From contig PLUT01000321.1 of the NCBI GenBank assembly GCA_003162875.1, positions 11,874 to 44,667 on the forward strand: a stretch of 32,794 bases of DNA. The letters run 5' to 3'. The position numbers and the translations under genes were made by a program. The stretch comes from Granulicella sp. (GTDB taxonomy: Bacteria; Acidobacteriota; Terriglobia; Terriglobales; Acidobacteriaceae). The notes under the pieces were generated by a model. It was not told the origin of the DNA, searched no databases, and saw nothing but the letters and a program-made list of their open reading frames with translations. Numbering within the stretch: position 1 is the stretch's first letter; each line of letters opens with the position of its first letter. Below are positions 1-9,800 of this stretch, in pieces.

Positions 1-496
1 CGCCAATGCGCTCTTTGAAAAGCGATTAGTACCGAAATGTCGGCCAGCGTCCGGGATCTCGGCTACGCTGGCAGCAGAGGGCGAACAGTACCAAGTCTCC
101 ACATGCAGGCAAACGGTTTTGCTTGGGGGCACTCCGTTTGAAACTCAACGAACATGAGAGGGTCCCGAACGCCGAATTGGCGAATCCCCTTATTCCTGCG
201 GTATTCGCCGTTTTTGTTGAGTGCCGCGATGCTTTCTTTGTTCCCACCGGCTGCGCGGCGATTTGCACGGCCTTTGCCGCAACTCCCGAGGCCTTCTTGG
301 CAACTCACCTGACCTTCGCCCAACGAGCCTTCATCGCGGCGGAAATCCTTGCGCGCCCGCGGCAGACATCTTGCGGCGAGGCTGAGCCTTCGCCTTGGAT
401 GGTAGCGCTACGGGGAGTGTATTGCCCAAGCCACTCCCAATCGGGCGACCGTTCCCTACCCCCGGAGCTTTGCTCGGTTAACTTCATTCCGAATAT
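1..496 (-). pseudogene. Decayed region with a possible remnant of a basic, lysine/alanine-rich protein gene
   Basis: No intact gene is visible here. Reading the minus strand from about position 511, the frame gives a segment ARISAAMKARWAKVR, then an in-frame TGA near 305-307, then VAKKASGVAAKAV in the same frame. A basic K/A-rich tail after an R-I-S-x-A-x-K-x-R-W motif resembles short DNA-binding or histone-H1-like proteins common in Acidobacteria, so this may be the broken 3' part of such a gene. No convincing start codon or ribosome site is visible. The competing plus-strand frame 123-518 has low-complexity, non-protein-like composition and overlaps the operator. The assignment is weak, and the stretch may simply be intergenic. 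Confidence 0.2.
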
Positions 497-510
497 CGGC
501 AACGTTGCCA
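497..510. promoter_or_regulatory. LacI-type operator O1 upstream of the GH3 gene
   Basis: The site reads CGGCAACGTTGCCA, with the 12 bp at 498-509 perfectly self-complementary. It matches the window consensus TGGCAACGTTGCCA at 13 of 14 positions. LacI-family operators are typically even-length palindromes with a central CG, as here. It lies 222 bp before the GH3 start. Its right end, TTGCCA (505-510), could serve as a -35 box with CACTAT (527-532) as a poor -10 at 16-bp spacing, so binding would block transcription. The promoter part is tentative. Confidence 0.7.
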
Positions 511-731
511 TTTTGTGAGAGGATTACACTATGGGCGTTGCGATGGCCTGTCAAATAAAACTTTGAGCGGAACGATGCGTTTACAGACATCGGCGAAGCC
601 GCGCTTTAGATGGTTGCGGGTTGTGGTGTCGGATTATCCGCAACACACGGGCGGTCGACCAATTCCGTCCAAATTGACGAAAATCCCGACAACCAACATT
701 CCATTCCGTTAGAAACGATGTAAGGAACAAC

Positions 732-3398
732 ATGAAAGTCTCTTATTGCTGCGCACTTCTGCTCGTCTTGTGTTGTATGGGTCAACGGGTTTCGCATTCG
801 CAATCGGTTTGTACCCGGGCTACTTGCCCTTACCTGGACCCGACTCTGTCTCCGGAGCAGCGCGCGAAGGATATCGTTGCCAGAATGACCCTCCAGGAGG
901 AGGTTTCGCAGACGATGAATCAGGCGGCCGCCATCCCGCGGCTCGGAGTGCCGAATTATGAGTGGTGGAGCGAGGCGCTCCACGGCGTGGCGCGCAACGG
1001 CGTGGCGACCAACTTTCCGCAGTCGATTGGACTGGCCGCCAGCTTCGACGCGCCACTAGTGCGAAGGGTCGCCGATACGATTGGCACTGAGGGGCGGGCA
1101 AAGTATAACGAGGCGCAGCGCAATGGGGATCACCGGCGGTTTGCGGGCCTGACGTTCTGGTCGCCGAACATCAACATCTTTCGTGATCCACGGTGGGGAC
1201 GCGGGCAAGAGACTTTTGGAGAAGACCCCTACCTGACGGCCCGGCTCGGGGTGGAGTTCACGCGCGGTCTACAGGGGGACAATCCTAAGTTCCTGAAGCT
1301 GGTCGCAACGCCCAAACACTATGCGGTGCATAGCGGTCCAGAACAGGACCGGCACCACTTCAACGCGCAGATATCCGACCATGACCTGGAGGATACGTAT
1401 CTTCCGGCGTTCCGGGCCTCGATCGTGGAGGCGCGTGCGGCGTCGATTATGTGCGCGTATAACGCCATTGATGGAAAGCCAGCGTGCGCGAGCGATATGC
1501 TGTTGCAGCAACACTTGCGCGAGGATTGGAAGTTCGACGGCTATGTGGTATCGGACTGTGACTCGGTCGCGGATGTGAACCGCGGACACCACTATGCGGC
1601 CGACGACGAGCATGCGTCGGCGGTATCGCTGAAGGCCGGCACGGATCTGGATTGCGGCAGCGCGTACCGTGCGCTGACGGCGGCGACGAAGAGTGGCCTG
1701 GTCTCGAAAGCGGAGCTTGATCGGGCGGTGGAGCGCCTGTTTGCGGCGCGGTTTCGGCTAGGGATGTTCGACCCGCCCGGTAGCGTCCCCTTTGATTCGC
1801 TGGGGGCGTCGTCGGTGGATACGCCGGCGAATCGCGAACTGGCATTACAGGCGGCGCGGGAGTCGTTGGTGCTCTTGAAGAACGATGGCACGCTGCCATT
1901 GAAGGGGAACGGCAAAAGGATAGCCGTGATCGGCCCGACGGCTGATCTACTGGAGGCGATCGAAGGCAACTACAACGGGGAAGCAGCCGAGCCGGTGACT
2001 CCGCTTACTGGGCTGCGCAAACAGTTTGGCGCGGACAAGGTACTATATGCACCGGGTTCGATCCTGGCCGCGGGTACACCGGCGCCGATTCCGTCCCGCT
2101 ATCTCCGTCCGAACGCGGATGGCACGGAGCCTGGGTTGAAGGCCGAGTTCTTCACGAATGCGGATTTTACAGGAACGCCGGTCGCCTCACGCATCGACGC
2201 TAAGGTGAACTTCGACTGGAATCGAGTGTCGCCGATGCGAGGGGTTCCGGCGGAGAAATTTGCCGTCCGCTGGACTGGCGAGTTGATTCCGCCAGCGCCG
2301 GGGGACTACACGCTGAGCTTCCGTTGCATCAAGCGCTCGACAACCTATGACCCCACCAGTGCAAAGCCAGGTTCACCGTGGCACTACCGGATGTATCTCG
2401 ATGGCAAGCTGGTGCTCGAAGACCGCGCTCGGGATCAGGATCTGAAGGTGACGTTTGTGGACACTAAGCCGCACGCGTTACGGGTGGAGTATCAGCACTC
2501 GAGCGAAGACCGGTTCGTGGATCTGGAGTGGCAGCCACCGGCCCAACCGATGCTGGACGAGGCGTTGGCCACTGCGCGCAAGGCCGATGTCGTGGTTGCT
2601 TTTTTGGGTCTGTCGCCGAACCTCGAAGGCGAAGAGATGCCGGTGTATGCGGATGGCTTCGCGGGCGGCGATCGCACGGCCATCGGGTTGCCGGCGGTGC
2701 AGGAGCATCTGCTCGAGGCGCTGGGCGGCCTGGGCAAGCCGCTGATTGTGGTGCTTACCTCCGGAAGCGAAGTCTCGATGCCGTGGGCGCAGGACCATGC
2801 CAATGCGGTTCTAGCGGCGTGGTATCCGGGGGAAGGCGGCGGAACAGCCATCGCGCAGACATTGACAGGAGAGAACAATCCGGCTGGTCGTCTTCCGGTT
2901 ACGTTTTATCGCTCGGTCGCGGACCTTCCGGACTTCTCCGACTATTCGATGGCAAATCGGACCTATCGCTACTTCAAGGGGCGGGTGCTGTATCCGTTCG
3001 GATTTGGATTGAGCTACTCGCACTTCGACTACGGTCGACCTGAGCTATCTGCCGCGACGGTGAAGGCTGGGGAGAGCGTGACGGTGAAGGTCAAGTTGAA
3101 AAATACAAGTGCCGTGGATGGCGATGAGGTAGCGCAGTTGTACGTGACTCCGCCTCGCACTGAGGTGTCGCCGCAGCTTGCTCTCCAAGGATTTGAACGG
3201 ATTCACCTGGCTGCGGGCCAGAGCCGCGAAGTGACATTCACGCTGGATCCGAGAGCTTTGAGCGAGGTCGATGCGAAAGGAGTTAGGCGTGTGATTGCGG
3301 GCGAATATACGGCCTTTGTCGGCGGCAGCCAGCCTGTGCGCGATGACGCCAACACTGTGCGAATCCGAGTCATAGGGGAGCTGACGCTGCCTCGTTAG
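732..3398 (+). CDS. Secreted GH3 glycosidase with PA14 insert (beta-xylosidase / alpha-arabinosidase-like)
   Basis: This 888-aa exo-glycosidase probably removes terminal xylose, arabinose or glucose from hemicellulose or pectin side chains outside the cytoplasm. A signal peptide covers about residues 1-24. The GH3 N-terminal barrel (about 60-350) contains the EWWSEALHGV motif seen in the beta-xylosidase/arabinosidase branch and the KHYAVHSGPE segment. The nucleophile is D275 in VVSDCDSV. The second GH3 domain (about 385-735) is interrupted by a PA14 carbohydrate-binding domain (about 465-600). The LEGEEMPV loop at about residues 635-642 is the likely acid/base region. A fibronectin-III-like domain (about 770-860) ends the protein. 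AAGGAA at 722-727 supports the ATG at 732. Operator O1 upstream suggests control together with the pectin genes. Exact substrate specificity cannot be read from sequence. Confidence 0.93.
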   Translation: MKVSYCCALLLVLCCMGQRVSHSQSVCTRATCPYLDPTLSPEQRAKDIVARMTLQEEVSQTMNQAAAIPRLGVPNYEWWSEALHGVARNGVATNFPQSIGLAASFDAPLVRRVADTIGTEGRAKYNEAQRNGDHRRFAGLTFWSPNINIFRDPRWGRGQETFGEDPYLTARLGVEFTRGLQGDNPKFLKLVATPKHYAVHSGPEQDRHHFNAQISDHDLEDTYLPAFRASIVEARAASIMCAYNAIDGKPACASDMLLQQHLREDWKFDGYVVSDCDSVADVNRGHHYAADDEHASAVSLKAGTDLDCGSAYRALTAATKSGLVSKAELDRAVERLFAARFRLGMFDPPGSVPFDSLGASSVDTPANRELALQAARESLVLLKNDGTLPLKGNGKRIAVIGPTADLLEAIEGNYNGEAAEPVTPLTGLRKQFGADKVLYAPGSILAAGTPAPIPSRYLRPNADGTEPGLKAEFFTNADFTGTPVASRIDAKVNFDWNRVSPMRGVPAEKFAVRWTGELIPPAPGDYTLSFRCIKRSTTYDPTSAKPGSPWHYRMYLDGKLVLEDRARDQDLKVTFVDTKPHALRVEYQHSSEDRFVDLEWQPPAQPMLDEALATARKADVVVAFLGLSPNLEGEEMPVYADGFAGGDRTAIGLPAVQEHLLEALGGLGKPLIVVLTSGSEVSMPWAQDHANAVLAAWYPGEGGGTAIAQTLTGENNPAGRLPVTFYRSVADLPDFSDYSMANRTYRYFKGRVLYPFGFGLSYSHFDYGRPELSAATVKAGESVTVKVKLKNTSAVDGDEVAQLYVTPPRTEVSPQLALQGFERIHLAAGQSREVTFTLDPRALSEVDAKGVRRVIAGEYTAFVGGSQPVRDDANTVRIRVIGELTLPR

Positions 3399-3412
3399 GC
3401 CAGAGGCTAACG
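3393..3412 (+). terminator. Weak hairpin at the GH3 stop codon
   Basis: CGTTAG and CTAACG form a 6-bp stem around an 8-nt loop, and the stop codon lies inside the first arm. No T-run follows, so an intrinsic terminator is doubtful. Confidence 0.2.
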
Positions 3413-3612
3413 TGCTGAGAGGGCTAAGAGGCGATTTGTGGCACGTCAGCAGGGTGCTGATGCGGGGTTTGTCTTCGTGGCAGGCCGCTCTCGCCCGTTA
3501 GCGCCAATCTGCTTGATAGGGTGCCGCTTGGCTATGACCTCGTCTTCTGGCTGACATCCGGATGGCAAGCCTCTCAGAGCTTCGGCAATGTATCCAAAAG
3601 GGTGGTGCTAAG

Positions 3613-3626
3613 TGGCAACGATGCCA
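3613..3626. promoter_or_regulatory. LacI-type operator O2 (distal of tandem pair)
   Basis: TGGCAACGATGCCA differs from the consensus by one base. It starts exactly 20 bp before O3, close to two helical turns, so two dimers could bind the same DNA face or a tetramer could bridge them. Confidence 0.7.
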
Positions 3627-3632
3627 ACAAAT

Positions 3633-3646
3633 TGGCAACGTTGCCA
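3633..3646. promoter_or_regulatory. LacI-type operator O3 (proximal of tandem pair)
   Basis: This is a perfect 14-bp palindrome, TGGCAACGTTGCCA, ending 8 bp before a TTGACA box. A repressor here would cover the upstream face of the promoter of the 13.2-kb gene. Confidence 0.8.
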
Positions 3647-3654
3647 TTTTTCCC

Positions 3655-3683
3655 TTGACACTGCCATCCGATGCCCCAATAAT
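3655..3683 (+). promoter_or_regulatory. Predicted sigma-70-type promoter of the giant gene
   Basis: TTGACA (3655-3660), a 17-bp spacer and AATAAT (3678-3683) match the classical consensus at 11 of 12 positions. It lies directly downstream of operator O3 and about 150 bp before the start codon. Confidence 0.6.
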
Positions 3684-3839
3684 TGCCCGCGACAGTTCAA
3701 CAGGTTTTCGTTTCGTCCTGGCAGAAATAACCCACAACAAGAGGCCGGTTCCCCTGGAATCCGACCGCCGAGCGAATAAGAGCTTTTTCCGGATCGAGCT
3801 GGGCAGAGCCGGTCGGGCCACTCTTCAAGAGGTGCTTTT

Positions 3840-6800
3840 ATGCAGTTACGTCATCTTGCCTTCGTCGTCGCTTGCCAGTTCACGTTCAGTCTGTTGGTAG
3901 CTCCGGCTCAATCACCGGTAGCGCTGCCGTATACGATGACAACGTTGGCGGGGCAATCGCCAATGACCGGCGCCTCAGGAACTCAGTGTCCGGGCCTCGC
4001 GACAGGAATTAAGTCGTCCAACGCGTACGGCGACGGTTGCCTCGCGGGCAGTGTGGTGCTGGGGGCAGGAATCCACGGCGGCGCTGTAGTGGACTCGATG
4101 GGCAACGTCTTCCTCGACGATGATGTGAAGGGAATTCTACACCTGATCGACCAGGCAACCGGAATGGCTACGGTGGCCGCCGGCGGCGGTGCGACCTGCT
4201 CGGGCAAAGTTACCGGTGCCGGGGACGGCTGCATTGCGGCGACGCAGACGTCTCTGAATGGCCAGCGCGGAGTGGGCATGGACCCGTGGGGTAACGTGTT
4301 GCTTGCCGGCTACGGAGACGGCCTTCTGCACGTAGTCTGTCGCGCCGCCTCACCCTTGTGTGCCGCTTCACAGATCGGTTACATGGAAATGCTTGGCGGC
4401 TGTGTAGCGACGCCAGGAGGCAGCTCGACCGGAAGCAGCACCACACTGATCGGTCTTTCCAATCTCCCGGCCAAAGTCGTCGGGAGCGCTTGCACTCTTT
4501 CCTCGGGCGGCGTGCTGGCAAGTCCTCGCGGCATCACATCCGACATTTATGGGAACGTCTATTTCGCCGACACGAACACGTCGCGCTATAGAGTCATTCT
4601 GGGGCCGCAAACCTCAAGCTACTTCAGTGGGACAAATCCACTATATGCAGCCTTGAGTGTTTATTATCCTTCGCTGACCGCCGGCTATTTTTATTCGATC
4701 GCGAACACTCTCGACAGCGCCGCCTGCGACGCAACCTACACCACGGCTTGCGGAGGAAGCGCCGACTCCCCGACGGCTGCCGGGATGGCCTGCTCGGTCA
4801 CGACGAACAGTGTTACGTATTCCGGCACTTCAACCGACATTTATGGAGATGGATGTCCGTTCAATAACAGCTCTATCACTTCGAGTTCCGGATACACCAC
4901 TGGAAACGCGGTGGATGCAGCAGGTAATTTCATATTTCCTGATCATGGAATGCGGGTCTTCTTCGTTAGCGGCGCGGGCACTGCGGGCGCGGCGATGGCG
5001 AATGCCATCAAGGCAAACAACCCTGGTGTGACGCCACAGCCTGGATTCATCTACCGCCTGGTTGGTGGCGGCTCCACCTCGACATCGGCGACTCCTATCC
5101 TTGGTACCAGTTCTTCCTATACGAGTTCCGGGAGCGCCAGGGTTGCGGTGAGCCCGCAAGGATACATCTATCAGTCGGACGGTGGGAAGCTGTACTTTTT
5201 CGATATCACCACCGGATACTTCCGGCTGGTTTTCTCCGCGAGCAGTAACGTTGCAGCGGGCACGACCTGTGGAACTGGTCTAACGCAGACTTCGCTGAGC
5301 GCGTACAGCGACGGGTGCCCGGCTTCAGACGCTGAGTTTTCCGCGGTAGACGTGTCGATCGACGGCCAGGGCAATCTTTACATGATCGACTCGGGCAGCA
5401 ATACAACGAACAATATTGTCCGCAAGGTACTGGCGCAAGGCCTTGCCTCGGAGACGGTCAGCACCCCCCTGACACAGACATTCGAGGTACACCTGCCAGA
5501 GACGATATCGGGGTCGGTGTCGACTGCGAGCGCGAGCCAAACAACCAACGCGGACATCAGCTTGAGCGCTTTGACGGCCTCCTCGTGCAGCCAGAACGCC
5601 GACAAGACGGTCGACTGTAAGGTCTCGGTGACGGCAACACCTTCGATGCCAGGTCAGCGATCGGAAGACGTCAGCGTGACACTACCGTCAGGGACGAGTT
5701 GGACGAACGCGACGGCGGCGATCAACCTGTCTGGGATCGCTAGCGGTTCAGCGCTGGTTGTCGATAACGGTGCAACGACAAGTTCGGGTACGACGACCCC
5801 GGTTGCACCGGCAACCACAAATGTCTTCGGGAGTATTGTGCCGGCCGGTGTCGCAGTGGATGGCGCCGGTAACGTGTATGTGATGGACAAGGCCAGCGGC
5901 GGAGTTCTCGAGTCTATCGGCGGCTCGGTCTTTACGCTCTCAACGAGCCTGCCCTCCACCCCGCAACAGATTGCCGTCGATGAGTCGGGCAATGTATATA
6001 CCGTGGGCAGCGGCACGTCTGCCATTCAGAAGTTGCAACTTGCTGGAGCGGGTTCACCGGCGACTTACACAGCGACATCTCTTTCGTATACGCCCGCGAC
6101 GGGTACGCCAAGTCCAAGCGCGGTTGCAGTGGATGCGGCCGGCAATGTTTATGTAGCCGACTACCAGTCCGGCGGAGCGTCTATCTATAAACTGTCGCTG
6201 ACGGCGAATACGCTGCAGACTCAAACGACGGTCGCCACCGGCCTGAGCAATCCGGTGTCGCTGGCGGTCGATGGCGCGGGCAACATCTACGCTGCCGATC
6301 AGGGCGCTCATGCGGTTCTTAAATTCGCGCCGGGGCTCAGCGCCGGAGTTTATGCGTACGTCAACTCGACTCTGCTCAGCAGCGTGACACCGGTGGCCGT
6401 GGCCGTGGACGCGGCCGGCGACGTGTATGTGCAGGACATGGCGAGCGTTTCGGTGCTCGAGATTCCAGTCAGCGGCCCAAGTACAGCGACAGTGCTGACC
6501 GGGCTTTCGTCGCCCAGCGGTTTGGCGGTTAACGGTCAGGGCAACGTATATAGCGCGGACACCAGCCTGAACCATATTGTGAAGGTGGTTCGCAATGCGA
6601 CGACCGAGAATTTTGGCACCAGCACGTCGACAACTTACAGTGCCACGCTGACAAATGCTGGGAACCTCGCAGCGACTGGCCAGAATACTACGAACTCGAA
6701 CACAATCAATTTCACTGTCACGGGTGGTTCGAATAACGGCTGTGCTTTCAGCAGCAATATTCTCGGCGCGGTACCGGCAGGAGCCGCATGTACCCTGTCG

Positions 6801-9800
6801 GCAAACCTCACGGGCTCTGGAACAACTGTTGTCTACGACTACCTGAGCTTCTTGCCATCAGCGTCGACGGTTGGCATTTTGACGCTGGAAGGGCAGTTGC
6901 AGGGAACATCTTATCCGACCTCGACTACAGTCAGTGGCCCGTCGCAGCCTTCACCGATCTACTCTCCGTCTGGTACCGAAGCTACGTTTACTGTGACGGT
7001 GAGCGCCAGTACGGCACCCTCATATCCAGTCGGCTCTGTCGACGTTTATGTCGATTCAACGTCCTCATTCACTCAGTACAGTCTGAGCCAGGTGAGCAGC
7101 ACCACATCGAGTGTCTCGGTGCCGGTTTCCGGAGTCGTTGCCGGCACCCATACCTTCGCCGTTGTGTATCCAACCACCGGCATGTTTACCGGATCGGGAT
7201 CGGTGAGTACCACGACCGGCTTTACAATTTCTCCGACCGGCACGGCGGTGAGTTGGACACCCGGGGCCACGACCCAGCAGGTGAGTGCAGCGATCGGGAC
7301 CAGTGTTCTAAACCCAACCGTTTTGCCTGCGACACCTGGAACTTTCATTTATTCGATCATTGCGACGCCGAGCTGCAACAGCACAAACGGGGGCACCATC
7401 AACTCGGCGACCTATCTCCCGATAGGCAGCTACACGCTCTATACCATCTTCTGCCCGATGGACTCAAACGACTACAGCAGCTCGTCGGCATCAGTCAGCA
7501 GCTATACGGTCACGCCGGCGGCGACGACTGCCGCTGTGGGTGCATCGACCAGCGTGGTTGCGGCCGATGGGACCGGCAACTACACAACGCTTTCCGCAGC
7601 CCTGGCAGCTCTGCCTACGACCGGCGGCACCATATACATCAAGCCGGGGACCTACTCGGGACAGAACGCGATTACCTTTCCCAATGTGTCTCTGCGCGGT
7701 CTCGGCGGAGATCCGACAAAGGTGATTTTGACCGCTGAAGATGGCGCGTTCTCAAGTCCCTACTTCGGCTATCTGGGAACTGGAACCGGCGCCGGCAATG
7801 CCAGTGCGGGCGGCGACCAGGGATCGTCGACCCTTGACATCACGTCGGGCACGTACATGGGAGAGACCTCGGGTAGCACGTCAAGCCCGATCGGTTCGCA
7901 AAGCAGCAGCTCGCACAACCCCAACAATTTTTATGCCGAGTACCTGACGATTCAGAATACCTGGGACTACAGCCTGGATACCACGTCTATTTTCTACAAC
8001 GGTTCCACTTGTCTTTCCGGCGCGACGGAGACCCTGCAGTTTCTTTACAACAATGGCGAAGCATGCGCCGGGCAGGCACTGGCGGTCTGGATGACCTCGG
8101 ATCAGGCAATTCTGAACAATGTCAACCTCTACAGCCAGCAGGACACGCTCCTAGCCGGCAGCCAAGGCTGCGGCTCGACCTGCACTGCGGCCCGCGAATA
8201 CATGTGGAAGGGTTTGATTTCCGGTGACGTGGATTACGTCTTCGGCGACGCCGCTCTGGTCTTTGACCACACCACATTTTTTACAACCTTTCACGGTTCC
8301 GCCACCGGCACAAATACGATAGAGGCGCAGAACAAGCATTTCCAGACCGGCAGTTCCGCCGATTACCTCAGCGGCTACATCTGCAACGGGTGCACGCTGT
8401 TGTCGCAAGGGCCGGGAATGACAAATCTCTTTTACGGCCGGCCGTACGGCCCGTACTCTACCTGGATCATGCTCGACTCGTCTGTCGATCAGGTCGGTCC
8501 GGCGGGCTGGATCGAGTTTTCCGGCGACACGAATCTGCCTACCTCGACTTACGGGGAATACAACACCATGCCATATACCGATCCTGCGGTCGGCGTTTCG
8601 CCTTACCCAGCGACGGTCAATGGAGCAACGCCGGCGGGCGGCAATACGGGATCGGGAGCAACTAGCTTCAGTTCCCGCGAAACCACATCGGCATCGCCAG
8701 GAACATTGCAGGCTTCAAACGCCGATCCACGACTGCTGACCGCGGCGGAAGCGGCCCAGTACTACCCGATTAACTTCCTCTCGACGCCGATTCCATCCGC
8801 GAATCTATCGTCAGGCGAATCCTCAACCTGGAATCCGGTGACGAGTCTCGCGACCCTTATCAACGCATTCGTACCGGCGGCGCCCCTAGGCAGTCATGCG
8901 TATGGATCGTCGATCACCATCCTTGGGCGCCCGGAAACACCGGGCGCGGGCTTTGTTCCGACGGGTTCGTATGCCTTCTATGACAGCATCGGAACGAACC
9001 AGGTTTGCACTGTGGTCTCCAGTAGTTGCACGCAGTTGGCGAGTGGATCGCTCGACGCATCCGGCGAAGCATATCTGACCACGGGATCGTCCTCCAGCAT
9101 CGCGCTGCAGTCGGGCACCCACTACATCACGATGGTCTACGGCGGCGACTCGAACTTCGCCGGCAGCACCTCCGCCACGTATGTAATTAACATTGCGGCC
9201 CAGGTGATCGGCACTGCCACGGCTCTGACGGTGACCAACCCCAGCAGCACCTACGGCGGCACGATCGGCGGTACCGTGACCGCAACTCCGGCATCGGGCA
9301 GTGATTACGCCGTCGGAACCGTGACGCTGTCATCGGGATCGACGTCGCTGGGCACTTGCGCACTGAATGGAACCTCCAATACTTGCAGCTTCTCGCTGAC
9401 CAACGTTCCCGCCGGCGTGCAGACGATGATCGCAAGCTTCGGCGGCGGCACAAGTCTGGACGGGACCGAAACGCTAGGCAGCAGCACTTCAGGCGGCGTG
9501 ATCTTCACCGTCAACCAGGTCGTGCTGCACGTGGCAGCGAATAACGCCACGATGATCGCTGGCACCAGCTTGCCCATCTTCACTTACACTACCAGCGGCT
9601 ATGTAAATTCGGATACCTCCGCGGTGTTGACCGGCGCGCCTTCGATAACTACAGCTTCAACCGGCACCTCCATAGGCGAATATCCGATCTCGATCACGAC
9701 CGGAACGCTCGCGTCTAGCAACTACACCTTCACCTTCAGCGGCGGCTACCTATACGTCACCGGCACCGCGCAGGCTCCCGCCGTGGCTACCGGCGACACG

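Larger units (their letters stand above)
3399..3839 (+). promoter_or_regulatory. Control region and leader of the giant pectinolytic gene
   Basis: This 441-bp gap contains no gene. It holds two tandem operators (O2, O3), a near-consensus promoter and a leader of roughly 150 nt. AAGAGG at 3827-3832 lies 7 nt before the ATG at 3840 and supports that start. Nothing else recognisable is seen in 3413-3612. Confidence 0.6.

Noticed and set aside
3498-3900. Small frames on both strands in the leader of the giant gene
   Set aside because: They span the operators and promoter, have atypical composition and no ribosome site, and are not supported as genes.
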